Positions 33,570-48,549 of a DNA stretch of 64,000 nt are shown one piece after another. Under the pieces are notes generated by a model that made no database searches, had not been told where the DNA came from, and worked only from the letters and a program-made list of their open reading frames with translations. The position numbers were made by a program, and so were the translations under genes. Position 1 is the first letter of the stretch; every line of letters begins with the position of its first letter. Source of the DNA: Imbricaverruca yamaguchii (taxonomy: Eukaryota; Arthropoda; Thecostraca; Neoverrucidae); contig JAOTOL010001603.1 of NCBI GenBank assembly GCA_034440575.1, positions 1,662,001 through 1,726,000 of the forward strand, written 5' to 3'.

Positions 33570-33950
33570 CAACGAGTGTGGGTAACCCGCTCAGAGGATG
33601 TAGAGCACGGACGTAAGACTAGTGATGCACGATGAACTTGGGTAAGCCACTCAGAGGCTGTAAGTAGGGACGTATTACCAGTGATGCAGGATGAACGTGG
33701 GTAACCCGATCAGCGGCTGCAGAGCACAGACGTAGTACAGACGTATCACTAGTCAGTGATACGCGACGAACGTGGGCAACTCACTCAGAGGTTGCAGAGT
33801 AGGGACGATGCGTACGACTAGTGATACGCGACGAACGTAGGTAACTCGATCAGCGGGTGTAGAGTACAGACGCAAGGCTAGTGATGCACGACGAACGCAA
33901 GTAACCCGGCCAACGGTTATAGAGTACAGACGCAAGACTAGTGATGCACG
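33570..33950. repeat. About 60-bp degenerate repeat, six units
   Basis: GGGTAACCCGMTCAGMGG followed by GACGTA..ACTAGTGATGCACGACGAACG recurs near 33579, 33640, 33700, 33773, 33838 and 33898. Confidence 0.85.
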
Positions 33951-34055
33951 ACGTATTTGTATTTGTATTTGCGAGATTTAACAAACCGATTCCATAAAAT
34001 GGATTAATATTTGGTTTGTGTCAGAATACAGATACATTTCCCCTACCATTTAAAT

Positions 34056-36245
<2,190 letters not shown>

Positions 36246-36604
36246 TCATAATTATTTTCTAATGGTGAGCAAATACTAAGCCCCCCACGCATAACAGGCC
36301 CGTGACGCGTACGTAGCGGGCTCGTGACGCCACCATTACCGCGTGACCGGACGCGTGACATTCGACGCCTTCGTCCGTGACGCCACCGACTTCGAACTTG
36401 AACTTCGAACTTCCACTTTGAACAGGGGATGGGAGAGCGTGGTTGGTGTGAGATCTTTTTTTCCTTGTAACGCCCATCGGCGCAGCGGTAAGCTTGACGA
36501 CGTTTGGGGCACCCCTCGTAACCCCCTCCCCCCGAGCGCTGCCCGAGAATGCCGTGTTCTCGTGAGGACGTCATCAGCTGCGGTGGGCTGCGATGTCGCG
36601 TGAC
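36246..36604. other. Unique spacer, no gene recognised
   Basis: Sequence returns to normal complexity. CGTGACGCCACC occurs twice (36324, 36377). Confidence 0.35.
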
Positions 36605-36607
36605 TGT

Positions 36608-36639
<32 letters not shown>

Positions 36640-36798
36640 GTGGTGGTGGCGGTGGCGGGAGCGGAGGCGGCGGCGGCGGTGGTGGCGGAGGCGGCGGCGG
36701 CGGCGGTGGCGGCGGCTGAGGCGGCGGCGGCGGCGGAGGCGGCGGCAGCAGCGGCGGCGGCGGTGGCGGAGGCGGAGGTGGTGGCGGCGGTGGCGGCG
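36605..36798. repeat. (GGC)n microsatellite with GGT/GGA interruptions
   Basis: An imperfect GGC trinucleotide tract. Frames read poly-Arg, poly-Pro or poly-Gly. It sits at the edge of a CpG-rich segment (to about 37080), so a promoter or 5' UTR context is possible. Confidence 0.95.
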
Positions 36799-38004
36799 CG
36801 ATGCCGCTAAATGCGGTGCAGCCGGCGTCCCGCTCCGCCGCAGTCTGTCGGCGGCGGCGGCGGCGGTGCGTCACTTCTGCCGCGACGCCACTTGTGGCGC
36901 CGCGGCAGCAGAGACAATGGCCTCCCCCAGTGCCGGCCACAACTGTCCATCCGCTGCGGTCATCCAGATGGGAGCCGCGCCACTGGCGCCGCCTTCCAGC
37001 CGGCTTTGCCTGCCGGGGTCCAGCTACGAAAATAATCACGTGCGGCTGGCCGCTTCTGCTGCTGTCCTGTCGGTGACGTACTGGGCAGCTCTTGGGGGCA
37101 GATGCAGGAGGGGAGGGGGAGCGGGGTGGGTCATTGTATGGATGTATCCCCTCCGTGAATGGTAGTGGTGGCGCACTCCGGCTGGGATAGGCCCGAGTGT
37201 ACCCATCTGCGAATTTCTCGGCCGAATGTGCCCCTCGCAGGAATTGTGCCCCGTGACAATTCCTCGATCCTCTCCCGTTACGCCTACTTGTGGCTCTTGT
37301 ATCTAAGCGTAATACGACTGTTTTCATGATCATGATCATGACCCATAAAGGGCGAAATGTCAGCCACCCCGCTGCTACTAAACCAGGTTACCGTTTTAGC
37401 ACACACTGAATATTGCAGATGCAGATGCAGATCTGTAATTACAGATCCGGTGCCGTTTGCAATTATTTGTGCCGGTAATAACAGCTGGGCGCGACTGCAG
37501 GTGGGTATGCGATGCTTATTACGGGCCGTTAGGGCACTACGCCGTTGGAGAAGCCGGTGCTGTAGGCATTCCACCTGCAGCATCAACTTTTGCGCCGGCG
37601 ACATCAAAGCTCGCAATATTTACATCACCAACGCGAACATCAACACCCGTTGATGCTTTTGACAGCGTCATCTGTGTACTACCTGCGACGATGCCGGTCA
37701 CGAATATCCCATGAGACGACAAATACGTGAGATGACTAGCAGCGTGCGTTTGCAACCGCCTCCTCGGTCGTCATCCGGTATCGGCCGTGCAGAGCTTGCC
37801 ATGGTTGCCATGGTTACAGTCGGCATCCAGGCAGCTCCGCTGGTCGCTGACTTTCGCCGTAGCCTATAGCCTGCATCGAGGATCGTGACGATAATGGGCG
37901 GTTTCACTGGCCGAACAGCGTGCTGCCTGCTTGGTAGCATTAGATCGACGGCGAATGCATCAAGTGAATGCATCGTACCGCTGCCGTCGGATTGCGACAT
38001 GTGT
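36799..38004. other. Unique segment, no gene recognised
   Basis: CpG-rich at left, ordinary after 37080. No coding exon could be supported. Confidence 0.35.
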
Positions 38005-38320
38005 CATTGTGACACGCTGACACGTTCATACATTGACATAGTGACACATTGAACACACAGATGCCGGATGGCATGATATACTGACACACTGACACACTGA
38101 ACACTCAGATAGCGGATGGCATGACACATTGAACACACAGATGGCGGGTGGCATGATATACTGACACGCTGACACGCTGAACACTCAGATAGCGGATGGC
38201 ATGACACATTGAGCACACGGATGGCGGGTGGCATGATACACTGACACACTGACACACTGAACACTCAGATAGCGGATGGCATGACAGACTGACACACCGG
38301 ATGCCGGGTGGCATGGCAGA
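38005..38320. repeat. 80-bp tandem repeat, about four copies
   Basis: The landmark ACACTCAGAT recurs at 38101, 38181 and 38261, an exact 80-bp period. Each unit has internal GACACACTGACACACTGA and AGCGGATGGCATGACAC. Confidence 0.94.
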
Positions 38321-39497
38321 CTGACAATTGGAGGGCGGATCTCCAGGAGAGTTGGCCAACACCGCCGTCGGTATGTGGTTCGCCGGTGCCCGGGCAGGAC
38401 TCGTGCGCAAATTAAGAGCCGCCCAAGGGTTGCAAACCGCCCAAATCAGCCCAAATCAGCCCAGATCAGCTCAGAACAGCCCAGTTGAGGCAAAGCTGAA
38501 CAAGCCCATGTCTGATCCAAGTCCAGGCAAGATTGGCAAAACGGTTTGGTTTAACCGAGGTCCCTCTGGCTGATGACAGACCGACCAAGCCCACCACAGG
38601 TTATAACGATCCGACCCAGCCCAACCCACATCAGACCAACCAAGCCCACACCGACCCAGTCCAGCCAGCAGTCCACGCCGGCTGCGCCAAGCCCACATCA
38701 GTCCGGGCGGGTCCGCGACAGTTCGTACCGGCCCGGTCCAGCCCGCATCGAACCGATCAATGCCAAGGTGATCCGAGCACGCGAAGCCCGGCGCATCCCA
38801 GCGCAGCCCAGCGCAGCCCGACGCAGCCCGACGCGGTCCGAACCGTTCGGGGCCGGTCCCGGCCGGACCGGTCTGAACCGGTCCGGTCCGAGGCCGTGCC
38901 GACGGAGGCCGAAGCGGCCGATTTGGCGGCCGGTGTCGGAGAGGACGCCAGCTTTCTCCTGGATGGCCGGCGGAGCCTCTTCGCGGGCCGGGCGGCCCCG
39001 TCCGCCGACGGAGCGCGCGCCGGCCACGTCCGCGCGCGCTGACGTCACACCGTCGGCGGCCCGGTGTTTCTCCCGGACGGAGGTGCCGCGGCCGCGGCCG
39101 CCGCCGCCGCGCTCCCGGCCGCCCGGCAGCTCGCGGGAGGCTGGCAGCTCGTGAGCTGGTCCGGTCCCGTGCACTCTGCCTGGAGCTGCGCAGTGTTTGC
39201 GGAGGAGCTGCTCTTCAGCGGGACTCGTGACGCTTCTGCACTACAGCCGACGGTGTACGGGAAGTCGAATATGTCAGATTTGTGCAGCCGCGACACCTAC
39301 ACCTACACCTGTCGTGCGGCCGCCACACCTGTCGAATATGACATCCATCCAGATTTGTGGATCCGATATCTGTACTTGCTGGAAACAAGGTTAAATGTAT
39401 AAGATGATAGTCGCATATGCGATTGGAAATAGAGAAGAAAGGCATTACTTTTTATCATGGTTCCATTAATGTGTATTTATGTATTCTATTTATTAGG
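38321..39497. other. Unique segment with one CRE and CpG-rich centre
   Basis: 38400-38700 is rich in irregular CAGCCCA/CCGACCCA strings. TGACGTCA at 39040-39047. An inverted stray unit of the 32-bp array lies at 39285-39338 (see findings). No gene. Confidence 0.35.
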
Positions 39498-39524
39498 CAA
39501 GCTACATAGACAGACAGACACAGC

Positions 39525-39527
<3 letters not shown>

Positions 39528-39607
<80 letters not shown>
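39528..39607. repeat. (TA)n microsatellite
   Basis: About 80 bp of alternating TA, preceded by a (GACA)n stub. Confidence 0.96.
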
Positions 39608-39609
<2 letters not shown>

Positions 39610-40474
39610 TGACCTGCATCTCCTACACCAGGTGATGCACATGCTCCAGCACATTACACCCCCACCCCTCGACAGCCTGCCAGTGGTGCGTGTGCGTCAG
39701 CAGTGGACCGCTCTGCCGCACCGTGCACCGTAATCTGCAGCGGCGGCGGCCCCCACCGCCAGCCGGCGGTCGTGAGGCGGCCAGCCCAGCAATGCCAGAC
39801 GGCAGACGTCCAGCCGCCGCCGCCAGCCGGCCATTCATTTACCGGCCGCCGGTGGCGCTTCACGCACGACTGAAAGTGTGAATGGGAGAGGCGCGCGGTG
39901 CGCCGGCCTCAATGGGAGACGCGGTGCGGCGCGTCGTCTGCAGCGGGGTCGGCGGCGCGGGAAGGGGTGCGCGCGGATCGAGCCCGCTCGCTCGGCGCCC
40001 GCTCGCTGACGAGCCGGAGACGAGCACAGCGCGTGTCCGCTCTTAAAGACATACAGACATAAAGACATTAAAGATTAGTGCAACTATGAGCCACAAGGGC
40101 CCTTCTTGGTTGCACTCTGTACACTGAACCAGTTGCCCACCAGATCTGTCAACCAGCCCTCCCTGTAATATTGAAAAGCAAGCCCTCTATTCTTATGATT
40201 CTTATAATCTTGTCGTGCCGGTATAATCTATATGATTCTTATAATCTTGTCGCCGCCGCACCGGCGCCAGAAGACGCGCGCGCTCGGCGTGTGCGCGGGA
40301 GCGAGCCGAACGCTGCGCATCGGCGTCGGAACTCGGCGCGCTCCCGCGCCTTGGCCGGTCGTCGTGTTTCAGGTCCGTATTGCGGGGCCGCGGAGACACA
40401 CAGTTGTCTCCTGTCCGACAAACTGCGCTCTGCTGACAGTGAGTGCGCGAACCGCTTCAGGTGTTGCGGCCGCA
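39608..40474. other. Unique segment, no gene recognised
   Basis: CpG-rich around 39720-40030; a TATRATTCTTATAATCTTGTCG duplication near 40193-40250. No gene. Confidence 0.35.
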
Positions 40475-42295
40475 CGACAGGTGTAGGTGCAGGTGTCGTG
40501 GCCACACGCCAGGTGTAGGTGCAGGTGTCGCGGCCGCAGGACAGGTGTAGGTGTAGGTGTAGGTGGTGTGGCCGCACGACAGGTGTAGGTGTAGGTGGTG
40601 CGGCCACACGCCAGGTGTAGGTGTAGGTGTCGCGGCCTCAGGATAGGTGTAGGTGTAGGTGTCGCGGCTGCTCGCCAGGTGTAGGTGGTGTGGCCGCACG
40701 ACAGGTGTAGGTGTAGGTGTCGCGGCCGCACGACAGGTGTAGGTGTAGGTGTCGCGGCCCCACGCCAGGTGTAGGTGCAGGTGTCGCGGCCGCAGGACAG
40801 GTGTAGGTGTAGGTGTAGGTGGTGTGGCCGCACGACAGGTGTAGGTGTAGGTGGTGTGGCCGCACGACAGGTGTAGGTGTAGGTGTCGCGGCCCCACGAC
40901 AGGTGTAGGTGTAGGTGGTGTGGCCGCACGACAGGTGTAGGTGTAGGTGTCGCGGCTGCTCGCCAGGTGTAGGTGTAGGTGGTGTGGCCGCACGACAGGT
41001 GTAGGTGTAGGTGGTGTGGCCGCACGACAGGTGTAGGTGTAGGTGGTGTGGCCGCACGACAGGTGTAGGTGTAGGTGGTGTGGCCGCACGACAGGTGTAG
41101 GTGCAGGTGTCGCGGCCACACGACAGGTGTAGGTGTAGGTGTCGCGGCTGCTCGCCAGATGTAGGTGTAGGTGTCGCGGCCGCAGGACAGGTGTAGGTGC
41201 AGGTGTCGCGGCCGCAGGACAGGTGTAGGTGTAGGTGTCGCGGCCACACGACAGGTGTAGGTGTAGGTGTCGCGGCCACACGACAGGTGTAGGTGTAGGT
41301 GTCGCGGCCACACGACAGGTGTGGCGGCCGCAAGACAGGCGTAGGTGCAGGTGTCGCGGGCACACGACAGGTGTAAGTGTAGGTGTCGCGGGCACACGAC
41401 AGGTGTAGGTGTAGGTGTCGCGGCCCCACGACAGGTGTAGGTGTAGGTGTCGCGGCCCCACGACAGGTGTAGGTGTAGGTGGTGTGGCCGCACGACAGGT
41501 GTAGGTGTAGGTGTCGCGGCCCCACGACAGGTGTAGGTGTAGGTGTCGCGGCCCCACGACAGGTGTAGGTGTAGGTGGTGTGGCCGCACGACAGGTGTAG
41601 GTGTAGGTGTCGCGGCTGCTCGCCAGGTGTAGGTGTAGGTGGTGTGGCCGCACGACAGGTGTAGGTGTAGGTGGTGTGGCCGCACGACAGGTGTAGGTGT
41701 AGGTGTCGCGGCCGCACGACAGGTGTAGGTGTAGGTGTCGCGGCTGCTCGCCAGGTGTAGGTGTAGGCGTAGCGGCCGTACGATAGGTGTAGGTGTAGGT
41801 GTCGCGGCCGTACGACAGGTGTGGGTGCAGGTGTCGCGGCCGTACGACAGGTGTAGGTGTAGGTGGTGTGGCCGCACGACAGGTGTAGGTGCAGGTGTCG
41901 CGGCACACGACAGGTGTAGGTGTAGGTGTCGCGGCCACACGCCAGGTGTAGGTGTAGGTGTCGCGGCCCCACGACAGGTGTAGGTGTAGGTGTCGCGGCT
42001 GCTCGCCAGGTGTAGGTGTAGGTGCCACGGCCGCAGGACAGGTGTAGGTGCAGGTGTCGCGGCCACACGCCAGGTGTAGGTGTAGGTGTCGCGGCCCCAC
42101 GACAGGTGTAGGTGTAGGTGTCGCGGCTGCTCGCCAGGTGTAGGTGTAGGTGCCACGGCCGCAGGACAGGTGTAGGTGTAGGTGTCGCGGCCGTACGACA
42201 GATGTGGCGGCCGTACGACAGGTGTAGGTGTAGGTGTCGCGGCCGTACGACAGGTGTGGCGGCCGTACGACAGGTGTAGGTGCAGGTGTCGCGGA
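40475..42295. repeat. 32-bp minisatellite, 1.8 kb, about 56 copies
   Basis: GTGTCGCGGCCGCACGACAG+GTGTAGGTGTAG, with sub-repeat GTGTAG and recurring variants GGTGTGGCCGCAC, GCTGCTCGCCAG and CCACACGCCAG. It is the largest array in the window. Minus-strand frames of over 470 codons (His/Leu/Thr/Tyr-rich) are artefacts. Confidence 0.97.
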
Positions 42296-43739
42296 CACGA
42301 CATGACTTCCTCAGGTGTCACAGTCGCACGTAAACCACAGGACGACGGCGACAAGTCATAACATAAGGTGACAGGCACTCTGGCCGACAATGGCCCATAA
42401 AGCGGCGGTGGTCGGTGGCGGCAGAGGCGATGACGGGCAGGTCGACAAGCTCGGGGTCGCGGCCCACTGACCCCGGGGTCGCCGGGGTCACGAATCAGCC
42501 GGGGTCGGCGAGCAGGTGCGGCGACACGGAGCACCAGTTAATTGGGCTGACGACGCGTTTCTGCGTGTGGAACGCAGGCGCGATGACGAGGGTGGAGGGT
42601 GGAATGGTGCGCATTTGACCCCGGGACTTCACCATGGTGTTCAGCCAGAGGTCAGGTATTGGATTGGTAAGAGAGGATCAGGGCGTTGGTCGATACGGAG
42701 CGGGACTAAAGCCATCCTCCTTGCCGATGCTGCAGGTAGCTTTAGATTGGCACTGAGCTTGTTTGGGGACTCACAATTTAAATGGGGGTTGGTCGTCAGT
42801 CAGGGGTGGGGTTTTCTCCCCCTCTTTTGGCGCTGGAGCTTTCCCTCCCTCCCACAGGTTGGCGCTTTGTATCACGGGGCCCATGAACGTGACCTTGAAA
42901 AAAAATGATACGGAAACACACTTGGGCTCCCTCCCCTTCTATCCTGCAACTTCAGCTCATTCACTGGAAATCTCACAGAACTACAATGGAAAACAAAAAA
43001 CAAGAATTTCACGGAGCACCCTGCAGGGCGCATGGATGTCGCTATGCATTTTTGATAACGTTGAGGGAGCGAAAATATTCTAGGTCATGTTTTGTATGCA
43101 AGGCCATTCGCATAATGTCAATAGAGTACCTAACTTGGCTTGGGGCTCTCCACCCTCCCCTTCCTCTCCCCCCCCATCGTCGCCCGCGCCACAGCGACGT
43201 CCACGCTAACATTGGGACACAGCCGTATGATAAAAGTTGTTCAGAACACGTGCAGTTCCCTGATGAGGAATTTCCTCAAAACATCTCAGAATTCCGATAG
43301 CCAATGTTTTATGCCATAGGAAGGCAACGAAGACGATTTATTGTCCAACTTCTGTTAAAAATTTAGTTCCGCCACAAGCTCGTGCTTTACTGCCCCCTCC
43401 CAGAGACCCAGGGTCCAAGTCAGGCTGGTGTTCTGTGAGGCAGCTGCTTAATTAACGAGTTTAAGATTTCTGGTGGTTGCTAGGCAACGTCGTTGCTAGG
43501 TAAACAAACAGTTTGTCTCCATATTTAAATTGGAGACTTTCTGGAGTTAGTTGTGCTTTTGTGTTACAATTGTTGCGAGGGCATCTATTAATGGATTCAA
43601 TGCCGAATTACCCTCCGAATGTGAATTAGTCAGCTTGCCTTCAGATGTTAATTTCATGTTAATAGTCTTCTGGAACTATATTTAGGCATTTCTCCACCAT
43701 AGGCAGCGGGCCGCCGGCGGCAGCGCCCGCGGTTCGCCG
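42296..43739. other. Mostly unique DNA, no gene recognised
   Basis: Mixed-complexity sequence with short unsupported frames. GC falls rightward. Confidence 0.35.
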
Positions 43740-44800
43740 CCGACCTACCGCCATTGGTGATATAACCTGGCGGGGACCATTCCCTGAACATTAACCCGAG
43801 TCGTCTTTCCGGTCAGATCCTCACACCCCGTCTCGGGGGGGGGGGCGGTTAGCAACCCCCCTAAAATCCAAACTAAGCATCGCACGGAAACGAAAGAGGT
43901 GTCATCGAAAAGCGCTCGACGGATAGGGTCCGGGTCCACCCCGAAAACAATTTCCCCAAAAGTGACGTCACCAAGTGGGTAGTTTTTCACGACTTTTCAC
44001 GACTTACATTATGTTTTTGGCTCTGGGGAGTTCATTTTGGAGGATATATGAGAAGAAACTAAATTTATTTGGAATGAGAAAAGGACAGCGAAATCGACCA
44101 GAGCTATCATTTTTTGGCCCCCAAATCTTTTTCTCTCAAAATTTTGAGTTTTAAAGTTTCCTTTCATTTTCTTTTTCCCATGGGTAGAACAGACCGAGAA
44201 ACGTTGTTGGAAGTCAATTTGCCCTAATGAAAATGCTTACTTTAGCCAGAATCCTCTATTTGAACTGCAATTTAGCAAATACGCAAAATTTGTATGTGGT
44301 CAAAAACGAAAAGGAATCCACTCGTACGTTTTGTTCCATCCCTAAAGATAAGCAAAGGTTGAAAGTTTCATTAAAATATCTGTATCCGTTAAAGCGTGAC
44401 GACTGGTTAAACTTTTCTTGAGGTGACCTCACTTGACCTTGACTAACTCGTTGACCCTAGATGACTTGACTTCAAAATTTTGAAACAGCATGCAAAATTG
44501 ACGTGGGAAAGGGTACGCCAAATTTGGGTGCGCTGCCGCGCGCAGTTCGTGCACTATCCGCGAAATACCTGGGGGTGGTTGAAGACCCCCCGAGACGGGA
44601 TGGGTTGATGGGCTTCAACGCCAAAGGTACATACAGGTTTTCATATTTGAAGCGATAGGAGATGTGTCTGGCATGATTTCCACCACCATTGGAGGTGCTA
44701 TCGATATCGTTAAGAATTGTACGCTCATGTGCTTAAAATAAGGCAGTAAAATAAGGCTTAATCTCAAGTAAAATAAGGCATCCACAACCGTGAATTTCAA
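43740..44800. other. Unique AT-rich segment bracketed by an inverted CCCGTCTCGGGGGG motif
   Basis: ACCCCGTCTCGGGGGG (about 43825-43840) and its complement CCCCCCGAGACGGGATG (44586-44602) lie about 750 bp apart in opposite orientation. The interior is T/A-rich and low in repeats. It could be a decayed DNA element, but no transposase or target duplication was seen. Confidence 0.25.
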
Positions 44801-45700
44801 CTACATAATTTTGGGGAGGCAGCGCTTCTGCTTGGTATTTCCCGGTATTTATCAAGGCTGGATATTTGTATTTGCGTCACGCCGTTCGGCAACTCTAAGG
44901 AAACTTTGCGCAGCAAATTTCGGCGCTTGACACGTATCGACCCAAGCAAGAACCTCGATACTGTCACAATGCTCATATATAATTGTGAAAATTGAATGTT
45001 AGATATCCAGAAAATAGACCAAAATGATACTAGAAGGCAACTGATATTATGCCGGTTTATGTCAGACCATTGGAAATGTATTGGCTAGTGTAGAACATCT
45101 GATGTAAGATTTAAATGAATACAATTTCGTATTGGGACATAAATCCTGGGATTAAGAGCAAAAGAAATGACAGGGTTAAACTCCATGGAAGCTATTCAAG
45201 ATGATTAAAAATGCAGCACTTTCGATTTCTGTTGTTTTAAGACCACTGGTGATTGTCAGCACATTGCACGAAAGCTGTTTGACGCATTTTATTAAAAGAT
45301 ATTGAATAGCAAATTGCTCTCATTTCACTTTGAGGGCAATGTGACAAGGTGAAGCGACTTGATGATAAACTAACTACACATCACAAGATAGCTTGCTTAG
45401 ATGTTGTTCACATCCGACCATTGGAAAATACTTGCACGTAATGTAGAAACTGGAATATGACATTAATCATAGGAAGCCCACTCTGGTGATATTCCTTCAC
45501 CAAGCCACGACCAGAGTATCGCGACCGGGTATTATGTCCGCTCATGACGCCTAACTTGGGCATGCGTCGGGCACAAAACCGCCTGAAGTCCACCAGGTCA
45601 TAACGCGACGAGCCATTATGTGACTGTTTTTGAGACATCATGATGGTTACAAGTAAGGTGTGCGGGGTCCCGACAACGGCCTCTAGAACCTCGGCGGAGT
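44801..45700. other. AT-rich unique DNA, no gene recognised
   Basis: No coding, RNA or repeat signal on either strand. Confidence 0.4.
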
Positions 45701-45779
45701 GTGACGTGATCACGTGCTGCGATGTTCTTGCACTCGAACCAACTCTACACCCGCCGTCCCGCCAGAAGCAGAAGCAAAC

Positions 45780-46070
45780 ACTTCAAACGCCTCCCTTCCG
45801 CCGCAAGTCGCGCCCGAGAAGCACTCACCACGCACGCTCTGCCCCAATTTGAGGCCTTCGCGGCGGTGCGGCATTTGCGGCGCGGACGGCGCACCTCACT
45901 CGAGCGCGGCGAAACCGACGCGGCGTGCTCGGAGCGGCGGCGGCGAAACCGGCGGCCGGCGCGTCTCGCCGATCTGGCTCGGCCGCCGCCCGGCTCGTTT
46001 CACTTTCCGCCGACCGGTCGATGACGTCACACGAGTTGCCACGTGATCGTCACGTGACCGGCGGTAAGTG
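45780..46070 (+). promoter_or_regulatory. Candidate CpG-island promoter with CRE, E-box palindrome and splice donor
   Basis: A CpG-dense block ends with TGACGTCA (46022-46029), then CCACGTGATC and the palindrome GTCACGTGAC (46049-46058), followed at once by CGGTAAGTG, a consensus 5' splice donor (GT at 46063-46064). This matches a TATA-less first exon followed by an intron on the plus strand. No downstream exon was recognised. A second CRE lies at 46248-46255. Confidence 0.35.
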
Positions 46071-46255
46071 TGTCGCGCGAGTGGCCGTGGCGGCGCCGGT
46101 CGCCTGTCTATGGGACGAGGTCGGCGCGGCATTCTTGGCAGATTGCCACGGCCCTCGACGTCCGGATCGTGCGAGAGTCGTGACACGTCTCCGACATTCC
46201 ACGGTCGTGTTCGATGTTCGCCGTTGCGCTGCTGTCCTGCTCTCGGGTGACGTCA

Positions 46256-47221
46256 CGCAACGTCAGATCTGCTCCACTGATCGTGCATCGGCGTGCGTGT
46301 GACGCCAGAAAAGCACACCGATGTTCCCGTGACGTCTGATATCGAAATTCACGCCGCCAACACCTGACGGCGAACATCGACCTTGACCTTGCTCACTGCA
46401 TGACTCAGGACTGCGTCTGCAGTGTTGTTCGTGTATCACCATGTTTGTTCTTCTTGGTGTGTGATAAAAGTAGAGCATGGGAGTTAGTTAGCATATCTGC
46501 GGAGCGCTGTCGGTAGCAACAGAATACTTTCGCCAGCGAGGTATCTGTTAGCATTTGTCTCCTGCCAACGTACCAACTGCTGCCCGATAAAATATCAGGT
46601 ACCAGATGGTTCATGTTTTACGATAATTGATGAATTCTTGGAATAGCATACGAAGCATGAGTCATAAGAGATGGCCTGCAACAAGCACATACGTTTTATT
46701 TCATTATAATACTACATCTATCAAACAATTCGCGAGTATCAATTCTTGGATGCTAAATCGTGTTGAATTATTTGTTTGCTGAATTTCCTGATGAGAGTGA
46801 TATCAATCCTTCCAGCTAAATAAATGATGTGGACTAGTAATCAAAAACACAGCTACACGAGTGTTACCCAAGTGTTATGCAGGAATTCATACCAAGCACC
46901 TAATATGAACTATATCAAGTGCAAATTATTCACCTTAACATATCAGTATACGTGAATGACACGAAAAGTAGGCCACCCAGAGCTTGTCATGCGGACAAGT
47001 AACCGTTTGAAGAGGCGCAGGCTGAGCCTCAGGTGGGAGCGCCGAGCGTACATGACCGCAGCAATACTGGACGCCGTGTGCTGAGCTGTCCGATATCAGG
47101 CTTGGGAATTGGGTCTGCGAAATAATCACCAGTGTAATGGCCAATAATGACCAATAATGACCGGCAAAAATATGCTGAACTCCATTGAACAAAAGAAAAC
47201 GTAAAGTGGAAGAGCTGGGAA
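46256..47221. other. AT-rich unique DNA, no gene recognised
   Basis: No supported features; possible intron if the candidate promoter to the left is real. Confidence 0.35.
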
Positions 47222-47475
47222 GGACCACGGCAGGTCAAGGTGATACGGGGGGGGTCACTTGGACTACGCCAGGTCAGAGTGATGTTGTGATGATACGGTC
47301 ACCTGTACCACGTTAAGTCAAGGCGATACGAGGTGGTCACTTTGACCATAGGAGGTCAGAGTGATACGGGGTGGTAACTAGGACCACGGCAGGTCACAGT
47401 GATACCGGATAGTCACTTCACTTGGATTACAGTACATCACGGCAATACGGGATGGTCATTTGGACCGCGGCAGGT
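47222..47475. repeat. About 40-bp degenerate repeat, six units
   Basis: GGACCACGGCAGGTCA..GTGATACGGGGTGGTCACTT recurs with notable divergence. Confidence 0.88.
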
Positions 47476-48549
47476 TACGTGCTGGCGCGGCGGCGGGTGA
47501 GGAGGAATGCGTCCTCCTATCGCATGCACGCCGATGCAATGGGCGTCGTCCCCAGCCATCACACACGAGAGGGAGTTAGCGGAGAAACTTCTGTTGCTAT
47601 CGTCACACGGCGACGGCAACCATGAGCCAGCAAACTGACTGAATCAGACGACAGGCAAGCATGATTCGCTCTTTTCACGTACATCTAGTATTTTCACTCG
47701 TTTGAAGTGGGGCACTCACAGTGACTGGCGCCATCTTGCCATGACTGAAGATGAAATATTTTAGAGACATATTAAAAGTTTTTTTTTTTAAGAATGATAA
47801 TAATATTTCTGGGATGACAATTTTTTAATATACCATTTGATGATGGAGCCGCTAAGAGCTCCGTAAGTTTATGAAGATGTCAAGGGCACCGCTTCGCAGT
47901 TCGACCACCGAGGTCATCAGACCAGGTTCACGCACTGAATGCTGGTGTGTATCTTAGCGTAGCAGATGCGACGCCGCCTGCCCCTTAGCAGAGCGTGTCA
48001 GATGGTGGGTAAGGTGCAGCATGGCGTAAAACAGAGAACGTCGGCAAACACTATCGAACGCCGCCTGTGGAAATAACTTTGCAGGTAAATATAGAGCAAG
48101 ATGAATCGATCAAGAAGTAATCCGTGCATTGCTCGAGTGCTGGCCAAAAGGTGGTCAAACGTTCGTCTCCGTCCGGTCCGGGTGACATGGATGGCAATGG
48201 CGAGCGTGTGCTTTCAGTGGAATGGCCGTGACCTAATCAAGACATTTAGAAACGTGCACCTCTGCCACTCCAGTAGACCAGCGAAATATGGCATGACGTA
48301 CACGAAATCTGAACAAACTTCCTACACAGATGTCTGAATTGACGTGTTTGTGCAGGCGCAGCACCTGTAAGTGTTACTCGTCGAAACTTGAATTCGGTTG
48401 TGTCGTGCGTGTAAAGGCAGTGTCACAGTCGGCCTGCAAGCGCTGTCAGCGCCTACAAGTGAAACTATTACGTCGAAGAGTGCAAGCCGGCCAAAAACTG
48501 GTCTTTCCACGTCGCCGTCTACTGGACCGTAAACCCGGCGGAACTTCGG
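47476..48549. other. Unique segment, no gene recognised
   Basis: Short frames only; nothing identifiable. Confidence 0.4.

Noticed and set aside
36470..36525. A-box-like TCGGCGCAGCGGTAAGC
   Set aside because: No B box downstream and no cloverleaf; insufficient to call a tRNA or SINE.
40369..42534. 721-codon minus-strand frame rich in His/Leu/Thr/Tyr
   Set aside because: Entirely inside the 32-bp array; the other minus frames are open too and read related peptides in different phase. Its start uses no credible context.
44227..44421. 64-codon plus frame (MKMLTLARILYL...)
   Set aside because: Short, AT-rich, no motif and no flanking exon signals; consistent with chance.
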